Positions 19,117 through 28,721 of a stretch of 34,713 nt of DNA are shown piece by piece (the first letter of the stretch is position 1; every line of letters starts with the position of its first letter). Origin of the DNA: Clostridia bacterium (GTDB taxonomy: Bacteria; Bacillota; Clostridia; TANB77; CAG-508); assembly GCA_022794055.1 (NCBI GenBank), contig JAAWEA010000035.1, forward strand, positions 1-34,713, read 5' to 3'. Under the pieces are notes generated by a model. It was not told the DNA's origin. It searched no databases and saw only the letters and a list, made by a program, of their open reading frames with translations. Made by a program: the position numbers and the translations under genes.

Positions 19117-19608
19117 CTAATTTCCTCCTAAATTATTTGCAAAATTAGAACAAATTTCAATAAAATCATTATATTTATTTCCAATTGATTTAATTTCCAA
19201 AATTCTCTCATTGTCATTTTTTAAATTTCTTGAAAAATTAATTTTTATATAATTTTTAGGAAGAGCATCCTCAATTAGTTCTCCCCACTCAATAATACAA
19301 ATACCATTTTCAAAATATTCTTCTCCTCCAATTTCATAAAACTCAGAAGAATCTTCCAAACGATATACATCAAAATGAAAAATAGGAAGATTATTTTTAC
19401 AATATTTATTAACAATTGTAAAAGTAGGACTAGAAATTTCATTTTCCAAACCAAAAAAAGATAAAATTCCTTCTGTGAATTTTGTTTTACCAGAACCTAA
19501 ATCTCCAGAAAGTACAATAACATCTTTGCATTTTAAGCTAGATGCAAATTTTTTAGCAAAATTTAAGGTTTCTAATTCAGATTTAGAATGAAACAAAAAT
19601 GTATCCAT
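19117..19608 (-). CDS. tsaE: tRNA t6A37 biosynthesis ATPase TsaE
   Basis: Walker A LSGDLGSGKTKFTEGIL, SPTFTIVNKY, FHFDVYRLED, IIEWGE. Confidence 0.95.
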   Translation of the reverse strand: MDTFLFHSKSELETLNFAKKFASSLKCKDVIVLSGDLGSGKTKFTEGILSFFGLENEISSPTFTIVNKYCKNNLPIFHFDVYRLEDSSEFYEIGGEEYFENGICIIEWGELIEDALPKNYIKINFSRNLKNDNERILEIKSIGNKYNDFIEICSNFANNLGGN

Positions 19609-19751
19609 AATTTCCTCCTAATATAATTTTTAATTAAAAAGATAAAAAATAATCTATTGTAAATTATATATAAATTTTAAGATTATTTTATCCTCTCAAA
19701 TTAACTAAAAACAATTATAATATAAAACTTCTAAAAATTCAATAAAAGCTA

Positions 19752-19797
19752 TTGATAAATAAAAAAAAATGTAATATAATCGTAATGATTTTGTAAT
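19752..19797 (+). promoter_or_regulatory. mreB promoter region with three WalR-like boxes
   Basis: TTGATA 19752-19757, N17, TATAAT 19775-19780; TGTAAT 19770-19775, N5, CGTAAT 19781-19786, N5, TGTAAT 19792-19797. Confidence 0.55.
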
Positions 19798-19836
19798 AAA
19801 AGTGAAATAAAGAATAACATAGAAGGGAAGATTATC

Positions 19837-20844
19837 ATGTTAAAATTAGGATTTGGACAAGATGTAGGAATTGATTTAGGAACAGCAACAGTAATTGTAT
19901 ATATAAAAGGAAAAGGCGTTGTATTAAGAGAACCATCTGTAGTAGCTGTTGATAATTTATCAGGAAATGTATTAGCAGTTGGAGGAGAAGCAAGAAGAAT
20001 GCTTGGAAGAACTCCAGGAAATATAGTAGCGACAAGACCTTTAAGAGAAGGTGTAATATCAGACTATACAGTAACAGAAAAAATGTTAAAACACTTTATA
20101 GAAAAAGTTTGTGGAAAGTCAATATTTGCACCAAGAATTATGATTTGTATCCCTTCAAGAGTAACAGAAGTTGAGAAAAAAGCAGTTATAGATGCAGCAA
20201 TGCAAGCAGGAGCAAGAAAAGTATATTTAATTGAAGAACCAATTGCAGCAGCAATTGGAGCTGGAATTGATATAGCTAAACCATCTGGAAATATGGTTGT
20301 GGATATAGGAGGAGGAACAACAGACATAGCAGTAATTTCATTAGGAGGCTCAGTTGTTAGTACATCACTAAAAACAGCAGGAGACAAATTTGATGAATAT
20401 ATTGTAAAATATATAAAGAAAAAGCATAATGTGGTAATAGGTGAAAGAACTGCAGAAGACTTAAAAATGAATATTGGATGTGTCTATCCAAGAATTCAAG
20501 ATGCTGAAATGGACATAAGAGGAAGAGATTTATCAACAGGATTACCAAAAACAGTTACAATTCATTCTAGTGAAATGCTAGAAGCCTTAATAGAGCCAGC
20601 AATGATGATAGTAGATGCTGTCCATGGAGTACTAGAAAGAACACCACCAGAGCTTGCAGCAGACATAAGTGATAAAGGAATATATATGACAGGTGGAGGA
20701 TGTTTAGTAGATGGGTTAGACAAACTAATACAAGAAAAAACAGGAATTAATGTAATGATTGCACAAGATGCAGTATCATGTGTAGCATTAGGAACTGGAA
20801 AAGCATTGGATAATTTAGATGCATTAGATGGAAAAGCAAAATAA
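19837..20844 (+). CDS. mreB: Rod shape-determining protein MreB/Mbl
   Basis: GIDLGTATVIVYIKGKGVVLREPSVVA, DIGGGTTDIAVISLGG, GIYMTGGGCLVDGLDKLI. Confidence 0.95.
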   Translation: MLKLGFGQDVGIDLGTATVIVYIKGKGVVLREPSVVAVDNLSGNVLAVGGEARRMLGRTPGNIVATRPLREGVISDYTVTEKMLKHFIEKVCGKSIFAPRIMICIPSRVTEVEKKAVIDAAMQAGARKVYLIEEPIAAAIGAGIDIAKPSGNMVVDIGGGTTDIAVISLGGSVVSTSLKTAGDKFDEYIVKYIKKKHNVVIGERTAEDLKMNIGCVYPRIQDAEMDIRGRDLSTGLPKTVTIHSSEMLEALIEPAMMIVDAVHGVLERTPPELAADISDKGIYMTGGGCLVDGLDKLIQEKTGINVMIAQDAVSCVALGTGKALDNLDALDGKAK

Positions 20845-20852
20845 TAAAAAGA

Positions 20853-20885
20853 AGATAGAATTGTAAACAGCAATTCTATTTTTAT
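20853..20885 (+). terminator. Rho-independent terminator after mreB
   Basis: ATAGAATTG-TAAACAG-CAATTCTAT followed by TTTTATT. Confidence 0.8.
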
Positions 20886-20936
20886 TGTATAGGAAAACAT
20901 TAAATTTTGTGATAAAATATTAATAATAAAAAAATA

Positions 20937-22286
20937 TTGAAAGGCAGTAATTATATGGAATATATAAAAAAAAGAAATAAAAGAAAAGTTATATTTTATA
21001 CATTAGGTTGTAAAGTAAATCAATATGAAACAAATGCAATGATACAAAAATTTTTAGAAAAAGGTTATGAAGTAATAGAAAATGGTCAAGAAAAAATTGA
21101 GGAACAAGCAGATATTTGTATAATAAATACCTGTACAGTAACTAATATGTCAGATAGAAAATCAAGACAGATGCTAAGAAGAGTAAAGGAAAAAAATAAA
21201 AGTGCTATCATAGTTGCTGTAGGATGCTATGCACAAGTAGCGAAAGAAGAATTAAGAAAAATACCAGAAATTGATATAGTTTTAGGGAATAATGAAAAAG
21301 TTGAAATTGTAAAATATGTAGAAAGATTTATTAAAGAAAAGCAAAAAGATTTTGAATTAGAAGATGTTTTGAAATCAAAAGAATTTTCAGAATTTGGAAA
21401 AATTACATTTACAGAAAAAACTAGAGCTGTTATAAAAGTACAAGATGGATGTAATCAATTTTGCTCTTATTGTATTATACCTTATGCAAGAGGAAGAGTA
21501 AGAAGTAGGAAACCAGAAATTATTATATCAGAAATATCACAAATAGCAGATAAAGGAATTAAAGAAATAGTTATAACAGGAATTCATGTAGCATCTTATG
21601 GAAAGGATTTTGATGAAGACTATAAATTAATAGATTTATTAGAAGAAATCAATAAGATTGAAGGAATAAAAAGGATAAGATTAGGATCTATAGAACCATT
21701 ATTAATAACAAAAGAATTTTTAACAAGGTTAAATAAACTAGAAAAAATATGCCATCATTTTCATTTATCATTACAAAGCGGATGTAACGAAACTTTAAAA
21801 AGAATGAATAGAAAATACACAACAGAACAATTTAGAAAAATTGCCAAGATGTTAAGAGATACTTATCCAGATGTTAATTTAACAACAGATATTATAGTTG
21901 GATTTCCAGGAGAAACAGAAGAAGAATTCAAAAAAACTTATGAATTCTTAAAAGAAATTAGTTTTTATAAAATGCACATATTTAAGTATTCACCAAGAAA
22001 AGGAACAAGGGCAGCAGTTATGAAAAATCAAATTGATGGAAGTGTAAAAGAGGAACGAAGCAAAAAATTAATAGAATTATCAAATCAAAATGAGTTTAAA
22101 TACAATAAGAATTGTATAGGAAAAGAGATAGAGGTATTATTTGAAGAAGAAAAAGAAGGAATTTATCAAGGACATACACAAAATTATATTTTGGTTCATT
22201 ATAAATCAGAAGAAAAAATAGAAAATGAAATACTAAAAGTAGAATGTAAAAAAGCGTTTGAAGAATATATAGAAGCATCAAGGTAA
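20937..22286 (+). CDS. mtaB: tRNA (t6A37) methylthiotransferase MtaB
   Basis: FYTLGCKVNQYETNAM, radical-SAM CNQFCSYCIIPYARGRVRSR, TTDIIVGFPGETEEEF. Likely start ATG 20955. Confidence 0.93.
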   Translation: MKGSNYMEYIKKRNKRKVIFYTLGCKVNQYETNAMIQKFLEKGYEVIENGQEKIEEQADICIINTCTVTNMSDRKSRQMLRRVKEKNKSAIIVAVGCYAQVAKEELRKIPEIDIVLGNNEKVEIVKYVERFIKEKQKDFELEDVLKSKEFSEFGKITFTEKTRAVIKVQDGCNQFCSYCIIPYARGRVRSRKPEIIISEISQIADKGIKEIVITGIHVASYGKDFDEDYKLIDLLEEINKIEGIKRIRLGSIEPLLITKEFLTRLNKLEKICHHFHLSLQSGCNETLKRMNRKYTTEQFRKIAKMLRDTYPDVNLTTDIIVGFPGETEEEFKKTYEFLKEISFYKMHIFKYSPRKGTRAAVMKNQIDGSVKEERSKKLIELSNQNEFKYNKNCIGKEIEVLFEEEKEGIYQGHTQNYILVHYKSEEKIENEILKVECKKAFEEYIEASR

Positions 22287-22303
22287 TATATATATTTAAT
22301 AAA

Positions 22304-22405
22304 TGTAACAATAATGTAATAAAAATGTAATTAAAATTTAATAAAAAAAGATAAAAAACAACTTGATATTTGATATTTGATATAGTATAAATAAAATACT
22401 ATTAT
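22304..22405 (+). promoter_or_regulatory. Candidate promoter: WalR-like triplet boxes plus (TTGATAT)x3
   Basis: TGTAAC-N5-TGTAAT-N5-TGTAAT at 22304-22331; TTGATAT three times in tandem 22363-22383; TTGATA-N17-TATTAT and TTGATA-N17-TATAAA combinations. Confidence 0.5.
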
Positions 22406-22427
22406 TTAGTACAAAGGAGGAATAAAA

Positions 22428-22841
22428 ATGTTAGAGCAACGAAAAAAAGGAATATTTGGAAAGTTTTCAATGGAGAAAGAAATAAACAAGGAAAATGAAG
22501 AAATATTTATAGAAAGTGAAACTGAAAAAATAGGAGCTTTTGGAAAAGTAGGAGAGATTCAAACAACTGAAGAAGTCGATATAAATACAATACAAGAAAG
22601 TACAGAAAAAGTAAATGCTGGAACGATTAGAAATACAGCATTACCTATGAAGGTAGGATTTTGGCAAAAATTTAAAAATTTTTGGTTACAAGAAATTGAT
22701 TGGAATAAAGAAATAAAGATTGAGCTAACACCAAAACAACAAAAAATAGAAGATGAAATAAATGAATTTTTACATCAAGAAATAACATGGGAAAAAGTTC
22801 ATGACTTTTTATTCAAAAAAGTTAAATTTGGAAAAAAATAA
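22428..22841 (+). CDS. Uncharacterised 137-aa protein
   Basis: ORF with strong RBS aaaggagg; conserved-looking C-terminus VGFWQKFKNFWLQEIDWNKEIKIELTPKQQKIEDEINEFLHQEITWEKVHDFLFKKVKFGKK; no family recognised. Confidence 0.75.
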   Translation: MLEQRKKGIFGKFSMEKEINKENEEIFIESETEKIGAFGKVGEIQTTEEVDINTIQESTEKVNAGTIRNTALPMKVGFWQKFKNFWLQEIDWNKEIKIELTPKQQKIEDEINEFLHQEITWEKVHDFLFKKVKFGKK

Positions 22842-22946
22842 TAAAGAATTTAGAGTAAAAATGAAAAAAACTTATAGCCATTGTGAGAGTGTACACAGAG
22901 ATATTTTAAAGGACAAAATAAGATAAAAAATATTAGAGATATAAAA

Positions 22947-23111
22947 AAGTATAGCATATTAAAAATATATATGTTATACTTATTTGTTGTATAGGAAAAT
23001 TGAAAAAATCCCCTATACAACAAACACATTATACAGAAAAATTGCTTTGCAATTTTTCGCAGATGAACAAATATGGGGAATGTAAATTTTTTAAAAGTTT
23101 AAAAAATTTTA
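22947..23111. other. Cluster of four consecutive stem-loops upstream of radA
   Basis: Stems 22947-22959/22969-22981, 22983-22995/23012-23024 (13-bp perfect), AAAAATTGC-TTT-GCAATTTTT at about 23037-23057, AAATTTTTTAAA/TTTAAAAAATTT at about 23084-23109. Confidence 0.55.
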
Positions 23112-23148
23112 ATTATTTCCTGTTAGTTCTAGTATTAAAGGAGGAATA

Positions 23149-24519
23149 ATGGCAAAAAGTAAAACAATATTTGTATGTAATGAATGTGGATATGAATCAG
23201 CAAAATGGTTAGGAAAATGTCCAGCCTGTGGAAGTTGGAATAGCTTTTTTGAACAAAAAATAGTTGAAAGTAAAAACAGTAGTTTAAAGGCAAATCCAGC
23301 AGGAAAAAACACAAATATACCACAAAAATTAAATTTATATGAAGCAAAGGAAACAATAAGAACTTCAACAGGTTTTGAAGAATTAGATAGAGTTTTAGGA
23401 GGAGGATTAGTAAAAGGTTCATTAATTTTACTAGGAGGAGAGCCAGGTATTGGTAAATCAACATTAATTCTGCAATTATGTGATAAAGTAAAAGGTGAAG
23501 GAAAAGTACTTTATGTATCAGGAGAAGAATCAGCAGAACAAATAAAACTAAGAGCTGATAGATTAGGAATAAAAAATGAAGAAATTTTATTTTTAGGAGA
23601 AACTGATATTGATATAGTAAATCAAAATATTATTGATATAAATCCCAAATTAGTTATTATAGATTCAATTCAAACAATGTATTCAGAAGAATTATCAGCA
23701 GCAGCAGGAAGTGTAAGTCAAGTAAGGGAAATTACAACTCAAATAATGAAAGTATGCAAATCTAGAAATATAACTACAATAATTATAGGACATGTTACAA
23801 AAGATGGAAATATTGCAGGTCCAAGAGTTTTGGAACACATGGTAGATACAGTATTATATCTAGAAGGAGAAAGATATTTTTCATATAGAATTTTAAGAGG
23901 TGTAAAAAACCGTTTTGGATCAACAAATGAGATTGGAATGTTTGAAATGAAAGGCGAAGGAATGTGCGAAATATCAAATCCATCTGATGTACTTATTTCA
24001 GATACAGAAGACAACCCACCAGGAGCATGTGTTATATCATGTATGGAAGGGACAAGATCTATATTAGTAGAATTACAAGCTTTAACTACACAAAGTGTAT
24101 ATGGAATTCCAAAAAGAACAGCAAATGGGATAGATTATAATAGGTTAGCCTTACTAATAGCAGTTTTAGAAAAGAGAGCTGGAATGATGCTTGGAAGCCA
24201 AGATGTATATTTAAATGTTGTTGGAGGATTAAAAATAAATGAACCTTCTATTGATTTAGGAATCTTAATTGCTACAGCATCTTGCTATAAAAATCTTCCA
24301 ATAGATAAAAGAATAGTAATTATGGGAGAAGTTGGATTAACAGGAGAAGTAAGAAGGATTAATTTAATTGAAAAAAGACTAAAAGAAGCAGAAAAATTAG
24401 GTTTTAAAAAATGTATAATTCCAGAAAGTAATAAAAAAGGGTTGAAAGATAATTTTAAATTAGATATAATAGGTGTCAAAGATGTAAATGAAGCAATGAA
24501 AAAGTTAGGGCTAAAATAA
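23149..24519 (+). CDS. radA: DNA repair protein RadA
   Basis: Zinc finger CNECGYESAKWLGKCPACGSW, Walker A GGEPGIGKST, KNRFGSTNEIGMFEM, Lon-like C-terminus. Confidence 0.96.
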   Translation: MAKSKTIFVCNECGYESAKWLGKCPACGSWNSFFEQKIVESKNSSLKANPAGKNTNIPQKLNLYEAKETIRTSTGFEELDRVLGGGLVKGSLILLGGEPGIGKSTLILQLCDKVKGEGKVLYVSGEESAEQIKLRADRLGIKNEEILFLGETDIDIVNQNIIDINPKLVIIDSIQTMYSEELSAAAGSVSQVREITTQIMKVCKSRNITTIIIGHVTKDGNIAGPRVLEHMVDTVLYLEGERYFSYRILRGVKNRFGSTNEIGMFEMKGEGMCEISNPSDVLISDTEDNPPGACVISCMEGTRSILVELQALTTQSVYGIPKRTANGIDYNRLALLIAVLEKRAGMMLGSQDVYLNVVGGLKINEPSIDLGILIATASCYKNLPIDKRIVIMGEVGLTGEVRRINLIEKRLKEAEKLGFKKCIIPESNKKGLKDNFKLDIIGVKDVNEAMKKLGLK

Positions 24520-24616
24520 ATGCACTAATTTACATATTTTACTGACTTTTTTCAAATGTCTAACTTAAAAAAGGAATGTTCCTCTAAAAAATAGACAGAA
24601 GGGGGAGAAAGCTAAA

Positions 24617-25684
24617 GTGAAAATCAAAGATGACAAAACATCAGAACTATTAAAATTAATTGCACCAGGTACTCCAATACGAAATGGCTTAGAAAATATA
24701 TTAAGAGCAAAAACAGGAGCTTTACTTTTAATTACAGACAATAATGAAATAATAGAAGAAATTGTAGATGGAGGATTTAATATAAATGAAGAATATACTT
24801 CATCAAGATTATATGAATTAGCAAAAATGGATGGAGCAATTGTTTTAAGTGGAGATTTAAAGAGAATTTTATTTGCTAATGCACAATTAAGTCCATCAAG
24901 AGAAATAGAAACTAGAGAAACAGGAACAAGACATAGAACAGCAGAAAGGACAGCTAAGCAAACAGGAGAATTAGTGATAAGTATCTCCCAAAGAAGAAAT
25001 ATTATAACTATATTTAAAGGAAACTTTAGATATATATTAGAAGATACAAATGATGTATTAAATAAAGCAAATCAAGGAATTCAAACTTTAGAAAGGTATA
25101 AAAAAGTATTTGATAATAGACTAAGTATTTTGAATGAATATGAATTTAATGATATTGTAACACTAAAAAATGTTATTGATGTAATACAAAGGGCAGAAAT
25201 GGTAATGAGAATTGCAGAAGAAATTAGAAGGCAAATATATGAACTAGGTGAAGATGGAAGATTAGTTAATATGCAATTAGAAGAATTACTAGGTGGATTA
25301 GAAAAAGAAAAAGAATTAATTATAAAAGATTATATGGTACCAACAAAGAAAAAAAGAACAACAAAAAAAATCATGGAAGATTTAGAAGAACTTTCTTATG
25401 AAGATATTGGAAAAGAAACAAACATTGCTAAATTATTAGGATTTGGAACATTTGATGATTATGATGAGGTAGGAGTATTTACAAGAGGATACAGAATTTT
25501 GAATAGAATACCAAGAATGCCTAATAATATAATAGAAAACTTAATATCATCATTCAAATCATTCCAACATATATTAGCAGCTGATATAGAAAGTTTAGAT
25601 GATGTTGAAGGAATAGGAGAAATAAGAGCAAGAACAATTAAGCAATCACTTAGAAGAATGCAAGAACAATTTATGTTTGAATAA
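24617..25684 (+). CDS. disA: DNA integrity scanning diadenylate cyclase DisA
   Basis: DAC domain MDGAIVLSGD, GTRHRTAERTAKQTG; C-terminal helix-hairpin-helix VEGIGEIRARTIKQSL; GTG start. Confidence 0.95.
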   Translation: MKIKDDKTSELLKLIAPGTPIRNGLENILRAKTGALLLITDNNEIIEEIVDGGFNINEEYTSSRLYELAKMDGAIVLSGDLKRILFANAQLSPSREIETRETGTRHRTAERTAKQTGELVISISQRRNIITIFKGNFRYILEDTNDVLNKANQGIQTLERYKKVFDNRLSILNEYEFNDIVTLKNVIDVIQRAEMVMRIAEEIRRQIYELGEDGRLVNMQLEELLGGLEKEKELIIKDYMVPTKKKRTTKKIMEDLEELSYEDIGKETNIAKLLGFGTFDDYDEVGVFTRGYRILNRIPRMPNNIIENLISSFKSFQHILAADIESLDDVEGIGEIRARTIKQSLRRMQEQFMFE

Positions 25685-25793
25685 AGGCTAAAAAATAATA
25701 ATTAGCATTGTATTGTTAAATTTTGATTTTCAAAAAGAATTGTACCCTAGAAAAGAAATAATAAAAAAATAAAAACAAGAAAGGAAGAAAGAA

Positions 25794-26537
25794 ATGAAAA
25801 ACTTATCAAAAATTATTTGGATAATAGCATTAATAGCTATTATAGTATTAATAGGAATTGTAGGATATGGATATTATAAAAAAATTACATTTAATTCACA
25901 TAAATCTCAAAATCCAGTAGCTACAATAGTAGTAGAGAATTTTGGAGAAATTAAAGTAGAATTATATCCTGACCAAGCACCAGAAACAGTATCAAACTTT
26001 ATTGCATTATCAAATAGAGGATTTTATGATGGGACAGGTTTTCATAGAATAATTAAAGATTTTATGATTCAAGCAGGATCAAAAAATGGAGATGGAATAA
26101 CAGGAGCTAAAATAAGTGATTTAAAAGATGGTGAAGAAGAAAAAGAATATACAATAAAAGGTGAGTTTATATTAAATGGAGTAAATAATATAGTAAAATT
26201 TGAAGAAGGTACAATAGCTATGGCAAGAGCAGATTATACTAGTTACTCACCATCACTAACGAAAGAATCATATAATTCAGGATGTTCACAATTCTTTATT
26301 ATGACAGAAAAAAATACTGGATTAAATGGACAATATACAGGTTTTGGAAAAGTTATAGAAGGAATGGATATTGTTAAGAAGATTGCAGAGGTTGAAGTAA
26401 CTGCTGCTGAAGGACAACAAGGACAAGAAAATGCAGAAGTTAGTACACCAGTAAATCAACCAAAAGTAACATCAATTAGAGTAGAAACTTATGGAGAAGA
26501 TTATGGATTACCAAACACTTTAACACCTTTTAAATAA
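25794..26537 (+). CDS. Membrane-anchored cyclophilin-type peptidyl-prolyl isomerase
   Basis: N-terminal TM; IKVELYPDQAPETVSNFIALSNRGFYDGTGFHRIIKDFMIQAG, SGCSQFFIMTE. Confidence 0.93.
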   Translation: MKNLSKIIWIIALIAIIVLIGIVGYGYYKKITFNSHKSQNPVATIVVENFGEIKVELYPDQAPETVSNFIALSNRGFYDGTGFHRIIKDFMIQAGSKNGDGITGAKISDLKDGEEEKEYTIKGEFILNGVNNIVKFEEGTIAMARADYTSYSPSLTKESYNSGCSQFFIMTEKNTGLNGQYTGFGKVIEGMDIVKKIAEVEVTAAEGQQGQENAEVSTPVNQPKVTSIRVETYGEDYGLPNTLTPFK

Positions 26538-26551
26538 TATATTTTTATTAA

Positions 26552-26640
26552 TAAAGCACTTGCTAATTTTTTTAGTAAGTGCTAAAATAATAATAGATTA
26601 AAAAAAAACCAAATTTTCTGGTAGATTTTTTTAATCTTTT
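26552..26640 (+). terminator. Two consecutive terminator-like hairpins
   Basis: AGCACTTGCTAA/TTAGTAAGTGCT (26555-26583), then AGATTAAAAAAA (26595-26606)/TTTTTTTAATCT (26626-26637) followed by a T run. Confidence 0.75.
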
Positions 26641-26713
26641 TTTGTTATATATGGAAATTTTATATGACAAAATATTTTAATAATATAATAATAAAGCTAA
26701 AAAGGAGAGAAAA

Positions 26714-28177
26714 ATGAAAGAAGCGTTTAATAATGAACTATATTTAAAGTTACAAAAAGAAAAAATTGAAGAAAGAATAAAAATGTTTGACAATAAGTTA
26801 TACCTTGAATTTGGAGGGAAGATTTTTGATGATTATCATGCAAGTAGAGTTTTACCAGGATTTCATCCAGATTCAAAAATACAATTATTAAAAGAGTTTA
26901 AAGAAGATTTAGAAATTATTTTTTGCATTAATGCTAATGATATAGAAAAAAATAAAATACGTGCTGATTATGGAATAGGATATGATAGAGAATTAATAAG
27001 ATTAATAGACAACTTAGAAAAGTTAGAAATAAATATAAATAGTGTAGTTGTTACAATGTATACAGGACAAAATCAAGTAAATAAGCTAAAAAATATTTTA
27101 GAAGATAGAAAAATAAAGATGTATATACATACTCCAATAGACGGATATCCAAATGATATAGAAAAAATAGTAAGTGATGAAGGATATGGAAAAAATCCTT
27201 ATATAGAAACAACAAAAAAGTTAGTGGTCATTACAGCACCTGGAGCTAATAGTGGAAAATTAGCAACATGTTTATCACAATTATACCATGAATATAAAAG
27301 GGGAATTAAAGCAGGATATGCAAAATTTGAAACATTTCCAGTATGGGATTTACCTTTAATGCACCCTATAAATGTGGCGTATGAAGCTTCAACAGCAGAT
27401 TTAGGAGATATTAATATAATAGATCCATACCATTTAGAAAGTTATAACATTAAAGCTGTTAACTATAATAGAGATATTTCAACTTTTTCAATTTTGAAAA
27501 ATATATTGACTAAAATAACAAAAGAAGAAATATATAAATCTCCAACAGACATGGGAGTTAACACCATAAGTAAATGTATAACAGATAATGTAACTGTTGA
27601 AAAAGCAGGAACTATGGAAGTTATTCGTCGCTATTATAATTCTTTATGTGATCATAAAAGAGGAATTAGTAATGAAAAAACATTAGAACGAATGAAAGTC
27701 CTAATGAATGAACTTAATTTGAATAAAGAAGACCGTAAAATTATTATTAAAGTAAATGAAATGGTAGAAAAGAAGAAAAAAGAAATAATGGCAATACAAA
27801 TTGATGATGATAATATAATTACTGGAAAAGAATCAGAATTATTAACAGCTCCAAGTGCAGCATTTTTAAATGTAATAAAATATTTAGCTAAAATACCAGA
27901 TGATGTATATTTATTATCACCTTCAGTACTTGAGTCTATTTTTAAAATGAAACAGAAAACACTATATAAGAAAAAATACCAATTAAATTTGTCAGAAGTT
28001 ATAATTGCTCTTAGTATATGTTCAACAACAAATCCAATTATAGAAAAAACATTGGAGTATATAGATCAAATGAGAGGGATGGAGGCACATTGTTCTTATA
28101 TAATAACTGATTCTGAGCTAAATGTAATAAAAAGTTTAGGAATTAATTTAACATCTGAACCAAAATTAATAGGATAG
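26714..28177 (+). CDS. DUF1846 domain protein
   Basis: LYLEFGGKIFDDYHASRVLPGFHPDSKIQLL, VVVITAPGANSGKLATCLSQLYHE-type sequence, GANSGK nucleotide-binding-like. Confidence 0.92.
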   Translation: MKEAFNNELYLKLQKEKIEERIKMFDNKLYLEFGGKIFDDYHASRVLPGFHPDSKIQLLKEFKEDLEIIFCINANDIEKNKIRADYGIGYDRELIRLIDNLEKLEININSVVVTMYTGQNQVNKLKNILEDRKIKMYIHTPIDGYPNDIEKIVSDEGYGKNPYIETTKKLVVITAPGANSGKLATCLSQLYHEYKRGIKAGYAKFETFPVWDLPLMHPINVAYEASTADLGDINIIDPYHLESYNIKAVNYNRDISTFSILKNILTKITKEEIYKSPTDMGVNTISKCITDNVTVEKAGTMEVIRRYYNSLCDHKRGISNEKTLERMKVLMNELNLNKEDRKIIIKVNEMVEKKKKEIMAIQIDDDNIITGKESELLTAPSAAFLNVIKYLAKIPDDVYLLSPSVLESIFKMKQKTLYKKKYQLNLSEVIIALSICSTTNPIIEKTLEYIDQMRGMEAHCSYIITDSELNVIKSLGINLTSEPKLIG

Positions 28178-28304
28178 ATATCAAGATTTTTCTATAATAT
28201 ATAGATATTTACACAGTTCTAAAATATTAAAAATTTAATATAATATAAGGTCAAACATTAACAAAACTGTTTTTTATTAAAAGAATGTGAAATCTATGTG
28301 AATT

Positions 28305-28331
28305 TTAGCAAACAATATTGACAATTGCTAA
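28305..28331. promoter_or_regulatory. Second, degenerate CIRCE-geometry palindrome
   Basis: TTAGCA (28305-28310)-N15-TGCTAA (28326-28331), inside the perfect 9-bp arms TTTTAGCAA/TTGCTAAAA; overlaps the -35. Confidence 0.5.
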
Positions 28332-28346
28332 AAAAAGGTGTAAATT
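28318..28346 (+). promoter_or_regulatory. groESL promoter
   Basis: TTGACA 28318-28323, N17, TAAATT 28341-28346. Confidence 0.75.
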
Positions 28347-28347
28347 A

Positions 28348-28374
28348 TTAGCAGTTACTCATGAAGAGTGCTAA
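28348..28374. promoter_or_regulatory. CIRCE element (HrcA operator), degenerate left arm
   Basis: TTAGCAGTT-N9-GAGTGCTAA versus consensus TTAGCACTC-N9-GAGTGCTAA, upstream of groES. Confidence 0.9.
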
Positions 28375-28408
28375 AAATAAAAAGAGGTATTCTTAAAGAA
28401 AATTATAA

Positions 28409-28705
<297 letters not shown>

Positions 28706-28721
28706 TTAAGAAATAAAAAAC

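Noticed and set aside
18013-19608. tsaE-tsaB-rimI cluster as novel
   Set aside because: Standard conserved operon for t6A biosynthesis and ribosomal-protein acetylation.
23149-25684. radA-disA adjacency as a novel system
   Set aside because: radA-disA neighbourhood is common in Firmicutes.
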